Shown here piece after piece: positions 1-8,253 of a stretch of 59,552 nt of DNA (the first letter of the stretch is position 1; each line of letters begins with the position of its first letter). The translations under genes were made by a program, and so were the position numbers. The stretch lies in assembly GCF_028330985.1 (NCBI RefSeq), contig NZ_JAQMUE010000004.1, positions 1-59,552 of the forward strand, written 5' to 3'. The DNA comes from Roseofilum reptotaenium CS-1145 (GTDB lineage Bacteria > Cyanobacteriota > Cyanobacteriia > Cyanobacteriales > Desertifilaceae). Under the pieces are notes generated by a model. The model was not told where the DNA came from. It saw only the letters and a list, made by a program, of their open reading frames with translations, and made no database searches.

Positions 1-1011
1 AAACCCATCACCTAAGACAATTTCGTGCCATTCATTATCAGGGTCAGATAATGCTGGGAAATATTCGCCATCAATAGTGACTGATTCATCAAGATTCCGA
101 ATGGCTTTGAATTCAGAACATCGGAAACCATAAAGTAGGTTGATGCAAAATGCCTTAAACCAAGATTTTCGATTATCTAAAGCTTTGAATTGCTTGGTTG
201 ACAATTTATATCCATCAAGACCGAGAACTCTAGCCCTAAAATCTAAAAACGCTTCAAGGTCAATGGCTTGTTTTTCCCTCTTTCTAACTATTCTAAGAGT
301 ACCAAAATGCTGGGTTACCTTGGCTAATTCAGTCTCCAGCTTAGTGTCTCTAAGCAGTTTCAGGATTGCTGTATAGGCATTCTTGAAGCCTTTAGAGCAA
401 ATAGTTTGATTACCGGAGGTAGTGAATAAATTTGACCAACCTCTGGTAATTTCAGAGATGATATTCTCTCCAGTTAGGCGTAACTTGGGATTGAGCCTAG
501 CATGGTAAGAGCCATAGGTTGAACGATAATTAGCCAAGGTGTTAGTCCTAGACTTTTCATTGCTCCTATCCCTACCACACTTGTCGTAACCATTGATGTA
601 ATTGTTCTTCACAATCTCAATGGCTTCCCCAATGGTAATGATGTCGTTTTCGAGGGATACAGCTCCCTTGATTTCCACTTCATACCATTCCCAGAATTCG
701 GATTCTGTTTCAGTCTCTTTGAGCTTGTCAGAGATTGCCAAAGCTTTTGCCAGAGCGTTAACGCAACCATCACGAGTAAAGGACTCATTGCAACTATTGT
801 TGGCTGTAGCCGGTTTGGTAGCCGTTTTAAACCGGAGGTAAAGCCGGTTTCCCTGCTTGCTAATGGAGATGCCCTTGGGGGTACTCTTCTGGCAAGCTTT
901 GAGGTAAGCTCTCACCAATTCGTGGTCAACGTACTTGGATGGGTCAATTTGGTTAGAGTGAAAATACTCATTCACCAAAGACCATGCCTGTTTAGTGTAA
1001 TTGTCAGACAT
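1..1011 (-). CDS. Tyrosine recombinase (phage-type integrase), partial at left edge
   Basis: A minus-strand frame stays open for 337 codons from ATG 1011-1009 to base 1 with no stop, so the 3' end lies outside the window. The product begins MSDNYTKQAWSLVNEYFHSN. The first ~180 residues resemble an Arm/core-binding (SAM-like) region. Residues ~291-303 read LLYGFRCSEFKAI, matching box I of tyrosine recombinases (xGxRxSE), with the putative catalytic Arg near residue 297. The box II HxxR and the Tyr nucleophile would lie beyond the edge. A tRNA 3'-end-like sequence lies 100 bp upstream of the start, the usual place for an integrase beside its attachment site. The family call rests on box I plus context; a related cyanobacterial site-specific integrase is the main alternative. 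Confidence 0.75.
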   Translation of the reverse strand, partial: MSDNYTKQAWSLVNEYFHSNQIDPSKYVDHELVRAYLKACQKSTPKGISISKQGNRLYLRFKTATKPATANNSCNESFTRDGCVNALAKALAISDKLKETETESEFWEWYEVEIKGAVSLENDIITIGEAIEIVKNNYINGYDKCGRDRSNEKSRTNTLANYRSTYGSYHARLNPKLRLTGENIISEITRGWSNLFTTSGNQTICSKGFKNAYTAILKLLRDTKLETELAKVTQHFGTLRIVRKREKQAIDLEAFLDFRARVLGLDGYKLSTKQFKALDNRKSWFKAFCINLLYGFRCSEFKAIRNLDESVTIDGEYFPALSDPDNEWHEIVLGDGF

Positions 1012-1032
1012 CTGCCTATTTTCTGCCTATTT
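1011..1032. repeat. 11-bp exact tandem repeat upstream of the integrase
   Basis: TCTGCCTATTT occurs twice head to tail (1011-1021 and 1022-1032), touching the integrase start codon. It could be an integrase or excisionase arm-type binding site, or the int leader. The function is inferred from position only. Confidence 0.5.
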
Positions 1033-1109
1033 CCTTTTCAAGGTTCTACAAGGCAGATTTGGCAAAGCTTTTAGCTATTGTGATAGCATTAGCTTGGTTG
1101 GGAGAAATG

Positions 1110-1131
1110 AGTTCAAATCCCGCCGCTCCGA
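1110..1131 (+). other. tRNA-Pro-like 3' end, putative attachment site
   Basis: TTCAAATCCCGCCGCTCCGA (1112-1131) has the form of a tRNA T-loop, 3' T-stem (CCCGC), 3' acceptor strand (CGCTCCG) and discriminator A. An acceptor ending in G72 with A73 fits bacterial tRNA-Pro. The sequence upstream does not complete a cloverleaf: the 5' T-stem positions ATGAG pair poorly with CCCGC. It is therefore a fragment rather than a gene, as expected for att at an element junction. Confidence 0.55.
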
Positions 1132-1224
1132 TTGTATTGAAAAACAAGCTTGGTCTAGAGTTGAAACCGCGAACCCACCAGCAGACATGGGTGCGCTTAC
1201 ACGTCGTTCACACAAATTCCTCAT

Positions 1225-2430
1225 ATGGTAGATTGGCGGAAAGTATGGCGGAGTCTGATTGCTCGTTTATCTCGATGGTGGCAACAGATCTCGAAGAAGC
1301 TACGGAGGACTTCGGCTGCTAGTGCTGATTCCCCTCAAAGACCGCCCCTCAGTTATACTCACTATGAATTCCTGTTTAATCAGCTTCTGGAAGGGGTAAA
1401 TACCCAAGGATGGAGCCTCAAAGAAATCAATCAATTTTTTAGCCAATGGCAAGAGCGCACAACTGAAGAAGAATGGTTGGCATGGTTAGAGCGCTTTGGT
1501 GAACGGGTTTTAGAGTCTCGTTCGCCTAATCTGGAGTTAGCTCAACGGATGGTCAAGTTAGCAAACGTTTATCCTAGACCTTTGGGACAATGTTCCCGTG
1601 AAATTGGTTTGGCTCTTTTGGAGCGCCCCAGAGAAGCAGAACCGGAAGTCATCGAAGAACCGCAGGTAGACGAGTCACCCCCGGTAGTAGAAGAAAAACC
1701 GGTGGTGCTAGAGCCTCCAGCAATCAAGAAACTTCCGATTCCTAAGCCTCCTGAACCCCAAGAGAAGCCTAAAGAGAATCTTCAACCGCCTCAGAAACGT
1801 CCTCAACCCCGTCTAGAGTTACCCTCTTTGAATAGTTTGTCAGGGGTATTGCATTGGTTGCAATTACGACCCCAGATGGTGCAACAGTTGGCACAACAGA
1901 TGGGTATGGAGACGAATAAACCAGAGGAAGTATTACAGGAATTGAAAATGAGGGCGCTGATGAAGTCAAGTGTGGAGCAGGAGCAACAGGGAAATTTACG
2001 GGGGGCGATCGCCTATGTGGATCGGGCACTAAGTTTAAATACTCAGTCAGCTATCGCCTGGGCCATGAAAGGAGATCTATTATTTAAGTTACAGAAATTT
2101 GAACAGGCGATCGCGGCCTACGATCGCACAATAACGGTTAACCCTAACGATGAGCAAACCTGGTATAACCGAGGAATGGCTCAGTTTCAGTTGCAGAACT
2201 TTGAGTTAGCCTTGGCAAGTTTTGAACAGGCGCTGAATCTAGAACCGAGTTTTTATGCAGCTTGGAAAAACAAGGCGATTTCCCTGTTGAATTTAGGACG
2301 CGATCGCGAAGCTCTTGAAGTGTGCGATCGCGCTTTAGGGATGCAACCCGACGATCCAGTATTACACACCTGCCAGAAAAAGGCACAGGAGAGTTTAGAG
2401 CGTCGGGATAAAATGGGGGATGGGGAATAG
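1225..2430 (+). CDS. TPR-repeat protein with basic N-terminus and proline-rich linker
   Basis: 401 residues. The N-terminus (MVDWRKVWRSLIARLSRWWQ) is amphipathic and basic. Residues ~130-200 form a linker rich in Pro, Glu and Lys. Residues ~245-385 contain about four tetratricopeptide repeats (for example AWAMKGDLLFKLQKFEQAI and TWYNRGMAQFQLQNFELAL). TPRs are protein-interaction scaffolds; no enzymatic motif is seen. It is the first gene on the chromosomal side of the putative att site. No clear ribosome-binding site precedes the ATG. Its stop codon (2428-2430) lies inside a GGGAATAGGGAA heptamer repeat. Partner unknown. Confidence 0.85.
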   Translation: MVDWRKVWRSLIARLSRWWQQISKKLRRTSAASADSPQRPPLSYTHYEFLFNQLLEGVNTQGWSLKEINQFFSQWQERTTEEEWLAWLERFGERVLESRSPNLELAQRMVKLANVYPRPLGQCSREIGLALLERPREAEPEVIEEPQVDESPPVVEEKPVVLEPPAIKKLPIPKPPEPQEKPKENLQPPQKRPQPRLELPSLNSLSGVLHWLQLRPQMVQQLAQQMGMETNKPEEVLQELKMRALMKSSVEQEQQGNLRGAIAYVDRALSLNTQSAIAWAMKGDLLFKLQKFEQAIAAYDRTITVNPNDEQTWYNRGMAQFQLQNFELALASFEQALNLEPSFYAAWKNKAISLLNLGRDREALEVCDRALGMQPDDPVLHTCQKKAQESLERRDKMGDGE

Positions 2431-2554
2431 GGAATCTCGGCGCGTCACCGCGTATCCTCATTCGTCCATCTCCCTATCCCCTGCCCAAATTCGCGCTGAA
2501 TCGCGATCGGGATGCTATCCTATTTTGGAAGTCTGTATCATTAAAAAAAACTAA

Positions 2555-2663
2555 AGGGTTTTGCCCTTCACGGGAAGCGCCCAATTCCATTAACCTGTTC
2601 ATGTCCGCTTGCGGAAACTGTCCCATAGACAGGAGGGGGGATAAGGAAACAGGCCAAATCTAA
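2555..2663 (+). promoter_or_regulatory. Structured leader upstream of the PPIase-exporter genes
   Basis: Two adjacent hairpins are visible: TCCGC-TT-GCGGA (2604-2615) and CTGTC-CCATA-GACAG (2618-2632), with an outer CCTGT/ACAGG pairing (2594-2598 with 2629-2633). A 20-codon open frame from ATG 2601 to TAA 2663 covers the same bases and encodes a CGNC motif. A leader RNA, a leader peptide or a dispersed repeat are all possible; I do not recognise the family. Confidence 0.35.
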
Positions 2664-2694
2664 TTTAACTGCGATCGCTTATTGATGAGAACCA

Positions 2695-3450
2695 ATGGTA
2701 GAAATTCTACAAGTCGGCAACCGAGTCATTCAAACGAATGAAATTTTAACACTGCTCACCCGTTATCAATTAATGCCCCATGTGGTGCGCGGATTAGTCA
2801 TTGATCGGGCGATCGCCGATTTCTCTTGCACCCCCGAAGAAATTGAAGCTGCCCTCAAATCCGTCCATAGTCAACTGAAGTTCACCACCCCAGAAGACAA
2901 AGCGGCTTGGCTGGAAAATCAAGGCATGAGTGCCGAACAATTCCAAGAAGTGTCCATCCGTCCCCTGCTGATCGAAAAATTTAAACAAGCCAATTGGGGC
3001 AATAAAGTTGAATCCTACTTTCTCAGTCGTAAAACTCACCTCGATCAGGTCGTATATTCCCTGATTCGCACCAAAGACCTGGGATTAGCCCAAGAAATCT
3101 ACTTTCGGATTCAAGAAGAAGAAGAAAGTTTTGCCAATCTAGCCCGCGAATACTCCCAAGGGCCTGAAGCTCATACGGGAGGAGTTTTAGGGCCAGTCTC
3201 CGTCTCGACTCCTCACCCCATCCTGGCCAAACTGCTCTCGATTTCCCAGCCAGCTCAACTCTGGCCGCCCCGAAATTTAGGAGAATGGTATGTTATCGTC
3301 CGATTGGAAAAATTCATTCCTGCCAAATTTGATGATGCGATGAGACGACAGTTAATTGATGAATTATTTGAACTCTGGATGCGAGAAGAAGTCCAAAAAC
3401 TAGGGCCCATCCGCTCCCTCTGGTCATCTGACGAACCAGAAAACCGATGA
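2695..3450 (+). CDS. Parvulin-type peptidyl-prolyl cis-trans isomerase (PpiC-like)
   Basis: 251 residues. The N-terminal ~110 residues are helical, SurA-like. Residues ~120-225 form the parvulin domain: the region around LAREYSQGPEAHTGGVLGPV, with the family's SxGP...GGxLG pattern, then LGEWYVIVRLEKF. There is no signal peptide, so it is probably cytoplasmic. It is followed after 40 bp by an HlyB-like exporter and then HlyD, so it may help fold the substrate or components of that type I secretion system; this association with cNMP-domain exporters is seen in cyanobacteria. The usual catalytic His residues of parvulin are not obvious, so activity is uncertain. Confidence 0.8.
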   Translation: MVEILQVGNRVIQTNEILTLLTRYQLMPHVVRGLVIDRAIADFSCTPEEIEAALKSVHSQLKFTTPEDKAAWLENQGMSAEQFQEVSIRPLLIEKFKQANWGNKVESYFLSRKTHLDQVVYSLIRTKDLGLAQEIYFRIQEEEESFANLAREYSQGPEAHTGGVLGPVSVSTPHPILAKLLSISQPAQLWPPRNLGEWYVIVRLEKFIPAKFDDAMRRQLIDELFELWMREEVQKLGPIRSLWSSDEPENR

Positions 3451-3453
3451 AAC

Positions 3454-3490
3454 CCAATTTTTAATTTCTAATTTTTAATTTCTAATTGAT
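3454..3490. repeat. AT-rich tandem repeat before the ABC exporter
   Basis: The 14-bp unit TTTTTAATTTCTAA occurs twice in tandem immediately before ATG 3491 and fills the whole gap after the isomerase gene. It leaves no room for a normal Shine-Dalgarno site. Confidence 0.6.
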
Positions 3491-6400
3491 ATGACTCAAG
3501 CTGTCTCGCCTTCTCAAATCCAAGGATTTTTAGCTAAAGTCCATCCCTTTGATCAGCTTAATCCCAGAACTCTAGAGCAACTGACCTCTGGATGTAAACT
3601 GCTGCGCTATGCGATCGGGCAACCAATTCTAATCCGGGAAAAAGTCCCCGCTCAAGTCTCAATCCTCTATCAAGGTCAAGTGCGAATTTTAGGCTATGAC
3701 CAACGGCGACAAACCACGGTGAGCTTAAAACGTGCCGAACCTGGAGAAGTAATGGGATGGACGAGTTTGTTGCGCCAGAGTGGGTGTGAAACAGCCCTCG
3801 CTTCCACGGAAGTTATTTGTATTACTTTAGATGCCCAAGACTTTCTCCGCTTAATCGATCAAGAACCGCAATTTCGAGAAGCTATTGGTCAACAAATCTC
3901 CATCAGTGAAGTCTTTGAACTGCTCAGTGCAGAACTAGCAAGACAAGCTGATGGCACGGCCGACTTAAAAGAACTGACGTTTAAGGCGATCGCCAATACC
4001 ACCGCCGTTAACCTCCCGTCTGGCAACCTGCAAGTTAGGGATTTGATTAACACCCTAAACCCCTCACGCCTATGGCTCGTGAGTAGTGGAACCGTAGGAG
4101 ACTTTACCTCTGGCTCCAATATTCCCCTCGATACCTTAGCTGAACAGCCCAATCAAAGACTGCCCATTAAAGGGAGATGGGGAGCCAGATTACTCGGCGT
4201 TGAACGATTCCAACAAACCCAAGAGACGCAAGAGATCCTCGCACCCTCCTCACCTCCCCCCCATTCTCCCATCTCCCCATCTCCCCTATCTCCGAAAGCC
4301 CTCCCTTCGACTCCGATCAGGGAACGCCTAGAAAAGGAAGACAGTGGACTCGATATCAGTCGCGCCCCAGAAAAGATCCCCGAACTCGAACAAGGCAATG
4401 ACGATCGCATCTCCTACCCCTTTGTGCGCGGTAAAGGAGAAATTGAGGCCCCCATGGCCTGCTTTAAGATGTTGAGCCAGTTCATGAGAGTCTCTTTCCG
4501 TCGGGATGTGATTCGCAAAGTCCTAGAAAATCAACTGCGAAGTGTTGGGCAAATCTCCTTAACGGTTTGTGGGGCGATCGCCGAAATGATGGGACTACAG
4601 GCACAAATGGTACAACTGCCCGCCGCATCCATCAACCGTATCAAAGGCCCCGCCATGATTCCCTGGGGCCAAAGCTTCGCCATCCTCTACCGGATCAACG
4701 AACGGGAAGTGGTCATGGCAGTGCCCGAAAAAGGCATTACCCGCAGGCGAGTTGCCGACTTTGCCGAAGAATGGGGAGTAGTTCAAGGACAAGTGCTGCT
4801 GCTCCAGTCCCCCCCAGACAGACAACGGGAAAAATTTGGCCTCAGTTGGTTTGTTCCTGCCCTGATTAAATATCGGGGTATCCTGCTACAAGTTTTCATC
4901 GCCTCATTCTTTGTTCAGCTTTTTGGTCTGGCGAACCCCCTGATCACCCAGGTGATTATCGATAAAGTACTGGTGCAACGCAGTATCGAGACCCTGGATA
5001 TTTTAGGGCTGTTCCTTCTGGGAGTAGCGATCTTTGAAGCCATTCTCACCCTGCTGAGAACCTATCTCTTTGTCGATACCACCAACCGTATTGACCTGGG
5101 ACTCGGCTCAGAAGTCATTGCCCACTTGCTCAGGCTACCCCTAGAATACTTTGACCGCCGACGGGTTGGGGAACTGGCTGGCCGGATTAACGAATTAGAA
5201 AATATCCGTCAGTTTCTTACCGGAACAGCCCTCACCGTTGTTCTCGATGCCGTCTTCTCCGTCGTCTACATTGCGGTGATGTTCGTCTATAGCTGGCAGC
5301 TCTCCCTCGTTGCTCTGGCTACTGTTCCCCTGTTTGCCCTGGTAACCATCGTTGCTTCGCCCATTGTCCGCCGCCAACTGCGCCACAAAGCCGAACGCTA
5401 CGCTGACGTGCAATCCTATCTGGTGGAAGTGCTATCTGGGATTCAAACGGTAAAAGCCCAGAATATTGAGCTAAAATCCCGCTGGCAATGGCAAGAACGG
5501 TACGCCAAATATATTAAATCGGGGTTTCGCTCCGTTCTCACCTTTAGTACGGCTGGTTCCATTAGTGGATTTCTGAATAAACTCTCTGGGCTATTGATTC
5601 TCTGGTTTGGGGCGCAAATGGTCCTAACCACTGCCTCGACTGATAACCCCTTTACCCTAGGACAGTTAATCGCGTTTCGGATTATTGCCGGGTATACCAC
5701 CTCTCCTCTATTGCGCCTGATTCAACTGTGGCAAAGCTTCCAGGAAACTGGACTATCGATTGAACGACTCTCTGATGTTCTTGATGCCAATCCAGAAGCC
5801 GATGAAGCGAACCGTTCCAATATTTCCATGCCTCCTATTCATGGCCATGTGAAGTATGAAGATGTGTCCTTCCGGTTTGCCAGCGCGAATACCTGGCAAT
5901 TGATGAATGTGAATTTAGACTTTCCCCAAGGACAGTTTGTGGGAATTGTCGGCCAAAGTGGTTCCGGTAAATCCACGCTGATGAAGCTGCTGCAACGGTT
6001 ATATGAACCCGGTTCTGGCCGTATCTTGGTAGACCAGTTAGATGTGAGTAAGGTGGAACTGTACTCCCTGCGTCGGCAAATTGGGGTGGTTCTCCAAGAT
6101 ACGCTGTTGTTTAATGGTTCGGTGCAAGAAAATATTGCTTTGGCGAACCCCGATGCTACGGAGCAGGAAATTATCGAAGCAGCGAAAGTGGCGGTAGCTC
6201 ACGAGTTTATTATGTCTTTGCCCCAAGGTTATAACACGGTTGTGGGCGAGCGGGGGGCGAATTTATCGGGGGGACAGAGGCAACGGATCGCGATCGCCCG
6301 TACGGTCCTTCAAAGACCTCGCCTGCTGATTCTTGACGAAGCCACCTCTGCCCTAGACTATGATAGTGAGCGGCAAGTGTGCCAAAATCTGGCCCAAACG

Positions 6401-6574
6401 TTCAAAGGAGAAACAGTCTTCTTTATTACGCACCGCTTAACGACGGTGCGGAATGCAGATGTAATTATTATGATGGATCAAGGTTCCGTTGTTGAACAGG
6501 GAACCCATGCTGAACTGATGGCTCTCAAAGGACGGTATTACTGTCTGTTTGAGCAACAGGACTCCCAGTTGTAG
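3491..6574 (+). CDS. Type I secretion ABC exporter with N-terminal cNMP-binding domain
   Basis: 1027 residues, longer than a standard HlyB (~700). Residues ~15-135 resemble a cyclic nucleotide-binding/CRP-like domain. A low-complexity Pro/Ser linker follows (~250-280). Residues ~323-440 are a C39-like domain in which the position of the catalytic His is occupied by Ser (WGQSFAILYRI), so it is probably a non-cleaving substrate-recognition domain. Membrane helices occupy ~455-745. The nucleotide-binding domain has Walker A GQSGSGKST (~820), signature LSGGQRQRIAIA, Walker B LLILDEATSALD and H-loop ITHRL. It should export RTX-like or other leaderless proteins with the adaptor encoded next. A CT-rich array at 4240-4294 encodes part of the linker in frame. 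Confidence 0.92.
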   Translation: MTQAVSPSQIQGFLAKVHPFDQLNPRTLEQLTSGCKLLRYAIGQPILIREKVPAQVSILYQGQVRILGYDQRRQTTVSLKRAEPGEVMGWTSLLRQSGCETALASTEVICITLDAQDFLRLIDQEPQFREAIGQQISISEVFELLSAELARQADGTADLKELTFKAIANTTAVNLPSGNLQVRDLINTLNPSRLWLVSSGTVGDFTSGSNIPLDTLAEQPNQRLPIKGRWGARLLGVERFQQTQETQEILAPSSPPPHSPISPSPLSPKALPSTPIRERLEKEDSGLDISRAPEKIPELEQGNDDRISYPFVRGKGEIEAPMACFKMLSQFMRVSFRRDVIRKVLENQLRSVGQISLTVCGAIAEMMGLQAQMVQLPAASINRIKGPAMIPWGQSFAILYRINEREVVMAVPEKGITRRRVADFAEEWGVVQGQVLLLQSPPDRQREKFGLSWFVPALIKYRGILLQVFIASFFVQLFGLANPLITQVIIDKVLVQRSIETLDILGLFLLGVAIFEAILTLLRTYLFVDTTNRIDLGLGSEVIAHLLRLPLEYFDRRRVGELAGRINELENIRQFLTGTALTVVLDAVFSVVYIAVMFVYSWQLSLVALATVPLFALVTIVASPIVRRQLRHKAERYADVQSYLVEVLSGIQTVKAQNIELKSRWQWQERYAKYIKSGFRSVLTFSTAGSISGFLNKLSGLLILWFGAQMVLTTASTDNPFTLGQLIAFRIIAGYTTSPLLRLIQLWQSFQETGLSIERLSDVLDANPEADEANRSNISMPPIHGHVKYEDVSFRFASANTWQLMNVNLDFPQGQFVGIVGQSGSGKSTLMKLLQRLYEPGSGRILVDQLDVSKVELYSLRRQIGVVLQDTLLFNGSVQENIALANPDATEQEIIEAAKVAVAHEFIMSLPQGYNTVVGERGANLSGGQRQRIAIARTVLQRPRLLILDEATSALDYDSERQVCQNLAQTFKGETVFFITHRLTTVRNADVIIMMDQGSVVEQGTHAELMALKGRYYCLFEQQDSQL
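4240..4294 (+). repeat. CT-rich low-complexity array inside the exporter gene
   Basis: The stretch is made of imperfect CTCCCCAT/CTCCCCTAT units like those in nearby intergenic arrays (for example 21208-21240). Here it is read in frame as a Pro/Ser-rich linker between the cNMP and C39-like domains. An intergenic-type repeat has apparently been accommodated in coding sequence. Confidence 0.6.
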
Positions 6575-6655
6575 ACGCGGTGACGCGGTGACACGGTGAC
6601 ACGGAGATGGAGGAGAACCCATTCCCTATTCCCTATTCCCTATTCCCTAATTACT
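6574..6655. repeat. Two tandem arrays between exporter and adaptor genes
   Basis: The first array is four 8-bp units (GACGCGGT, GACGCGGT, GACACGGT, GACACGGA; 6574-6605), starting on the last base of the exporter stop codon. The second is four or more ATTCCCT heptamers (about 6621-6652), ending just before the hlyD start. The arrays fill the intergenic space and would make the mRNA spacer variable. Confidence 0.75.
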
Positions 6656-6665
6656 CATTACTCAA

Positions 6666-8162
6666 ATGAAAACGCAACCGAGATACACAGAAACCTATAT
6701 CGAACAACCGATATTGCTGGAGCGGCCGGTGATTTGGTCTCAAGTCCTGGTGTGGCTGCTCCTGTTGATTACGTCGTCGGGAATTGCTTGGGCGGCGATC
6801 GCCGAAATAGAACAGGCCGTTCCTGCCCAAGGACAACTCGAACCCGAAGGATCGGTCAATGAAGTGAAATCCCCCACCAGTGGCATGGTGCGGGAAATCT
6901 TGATCGAAGATGGGGATGTGGTACAAGAAGGAGAACTGTTAATTACCTTTGACCCTACCGCTCCCCAAGCAGATATTGAATCGCTGACCAAGCAAGAAAT
7001 TACTCTCAAAGAAGAAATAGAGATTTACGATCGCATTCTTTCAGGTGGAAATATCCAAAGTGGTCCTCCTGAGTTAGCCTCTTTGGCCAGTTTGCGCCAA
7101 ACCCTGTTGGCAGAAAACGAATACTTTAATGCTCAACTCGATGGCTATAACCCAAATCAAGCGGTCAGTAGCGCCTTTAATAGTAACCAAGACCGACTCC
7201 TAAGTGCTTCGCGGGCTGAGTATCAATCGAGGGTAGAAGCAGCTCGGTTGGAAATTGCTGAGTTGGACAAACAGATTAACCGCACCCAACGCCAAGTCAG
7301 TGCCATCTCCAATCGAATTCAAAAAACCGAAGAAACCCTAGCGATTAATGAGAAAACCCTAGGCCGCATTCGGCCCTTAGTTGAAGAAGGGGCCCTGTCC
7401 CAACTCCAATACGATCGCCAAGAACAGGAAGTGCTACGCTATCAGGACGAGTTGCTCGCTAGAGAAGGGGAAATTGAACAACTCGAGCTTGAGGAACAAC
7501 GGTTGCGGGTGGAAAAAGCCCAATCTCAAGAAGCCGTATCCAATGCGATCGCCATTTCTGCTAAGGATATTTTAACTAGGGTGGCCGATAACCAACGCCG
7601 GATTGCCGAGATCGATTCCCAACTGGCGCGCGCTAAAATTGAGAGCAAAAAACGGTTAGCTGAAGTCGAAGGAGAACTGATCAAAGCTCAACAGGCTCTG
7701 GGTTATCAAGAACTCCGAGCGCCCGTCAGTGGAGTGGTATTTGATTTACAAGCGGGTACGGGACATGTTGCTCAAGCCACAGAGCGCCTATTATCGATTG
7801 TGCCTAATGATGCCTTGATTGCTGAAGTTTATATCCCAAACAAGGATATTGGCTTTGTGAATGAAGGGATGCAAGTGGAGTTAGATGTCTCCTCTTTCCC
7901 CTCTTCTGAGTTTGGCACCATTAAAGGAACTCTGACTTGGATTGGCTCAGATGCCCTAGAGCCGACTCAAGTGCGCCCATTCTATGCATTCCCGGCAACC
8001 ATTCAATTGGATAAACAGTATTTCACGGTTAATGATAAGCAACTCGATTTGCAAGCCGGGATGGATATTAGTGCCAATATTAAAGTCCGCAAACGGACTA
8101 TTTTAAGTCTGTTAACCGATAAGTTTGACACCAAAATCCGCAGCTTAGAAACTGTTCGTTAA
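6666..8162 (+). CDS. HlyD-family periplasmic adaptor of type I secretion
   Basis: 498 residues. One N-terminal membrane helix (residues ~22-45) is followed by a biotinyl-lipoyl-like half (VKSPTSGMVREILIEDGDVV, shown as its 20-residue core), a long coiled coil (~150-345), the second lipoyl half (ELRAPVSGVVFDLQAGTGHV) and a beta-barrel/C-terminal region (VELDVSSFPSSEFGTIKGTL). This is the standard membrane fusion protein plan that links the inner-membrane ABC exporter to a TolC-like outer-membrane channel. It lies 91 bp after the exporter gene on the same strand. No TolC homologue is present in the window. Confidence 0.92.
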   Translation: MKTQPRYTETYIEQPILLERPVIWSQVLVWLLLLITSSGIAWAAIAEIEQAVPAQGQLEPEGSVNEVKSPTSGMVREILIEDGDVVQEGELLITFDPTAPQADIESLTKQEITLKEEIEIYDRILSGGNIQSGPPELASLASLRQTLLAENEYFNAQLDGYNPNQAVSSAFNSNQDRLLSASRAEYQSRVEAARLEIAELDKQINRTQRQVSAISNRIQKTEETLAINEKTLGRIRPLVEEGALSQLQYDRQEQEVLRYQDELLAREGEIEQLELEEQRLRVEKAQSQEAVSNAIAISAKDILTRVADNQRRIAEIDSQLARAKIESKKRLAEVEGELIKAQQALGYQELRAPVSGVVFDLQAGTGHVAQATERLLSIVPNDALIAEVYIPNKDIGFVNEGMQVELDVSSFPSSEFGTIKGTLTWIGSDALEPTQVRPFYAFPATIQLDKQYFTVNDKQLDLQAGMDISANIKVRKRTILSLLTDKFDTKIRSLETVR

Positions 8163-8253
8163 ATCCCCAAGATGAGGAGGTAAACAGGAATAAAATAACT
8201 GATTACCTCTTGCTTCCCTATTGCCGATTTCCTATTGCCTCTCTAATCACCTT

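Larger units (their letters stand above)
1..1131. mobile_element. Right end of a putative tRNA-integrated element
   Basis: The integrase lies directly inside a duplicated tRNA 3' end (1112-1131) and points away from it. In elements that enter a tRNA 3' end, the complete tRNA is rebuilt at one junction and only the 3' fragment is left at the other. The fragment reads rightward, so the complete tRNA and the rest of the element should lie left of the window. The boundary at 1131 is inferred; the left boundary is not visible. Confidence 0.5.

Noticed and set aside
140-841. Two plus-strand frames (140-376 and 602-841)
   Set aside because: They are antisense to the continuous 337-codon integrase frame and have no protein-like features.
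1040-1131. Complete tRNA gene
   Set aside because: Only the 3' third fits; the 5' T-stem pairs poorly and no anticodon arm or 5' acceptor strand is found.
1059-1322. Plus-strand frame of 87 codons across the att-like site
   Set aside because: It overlaps the tRNA fragment and the TPR gene start in another frame; no family resemblance.
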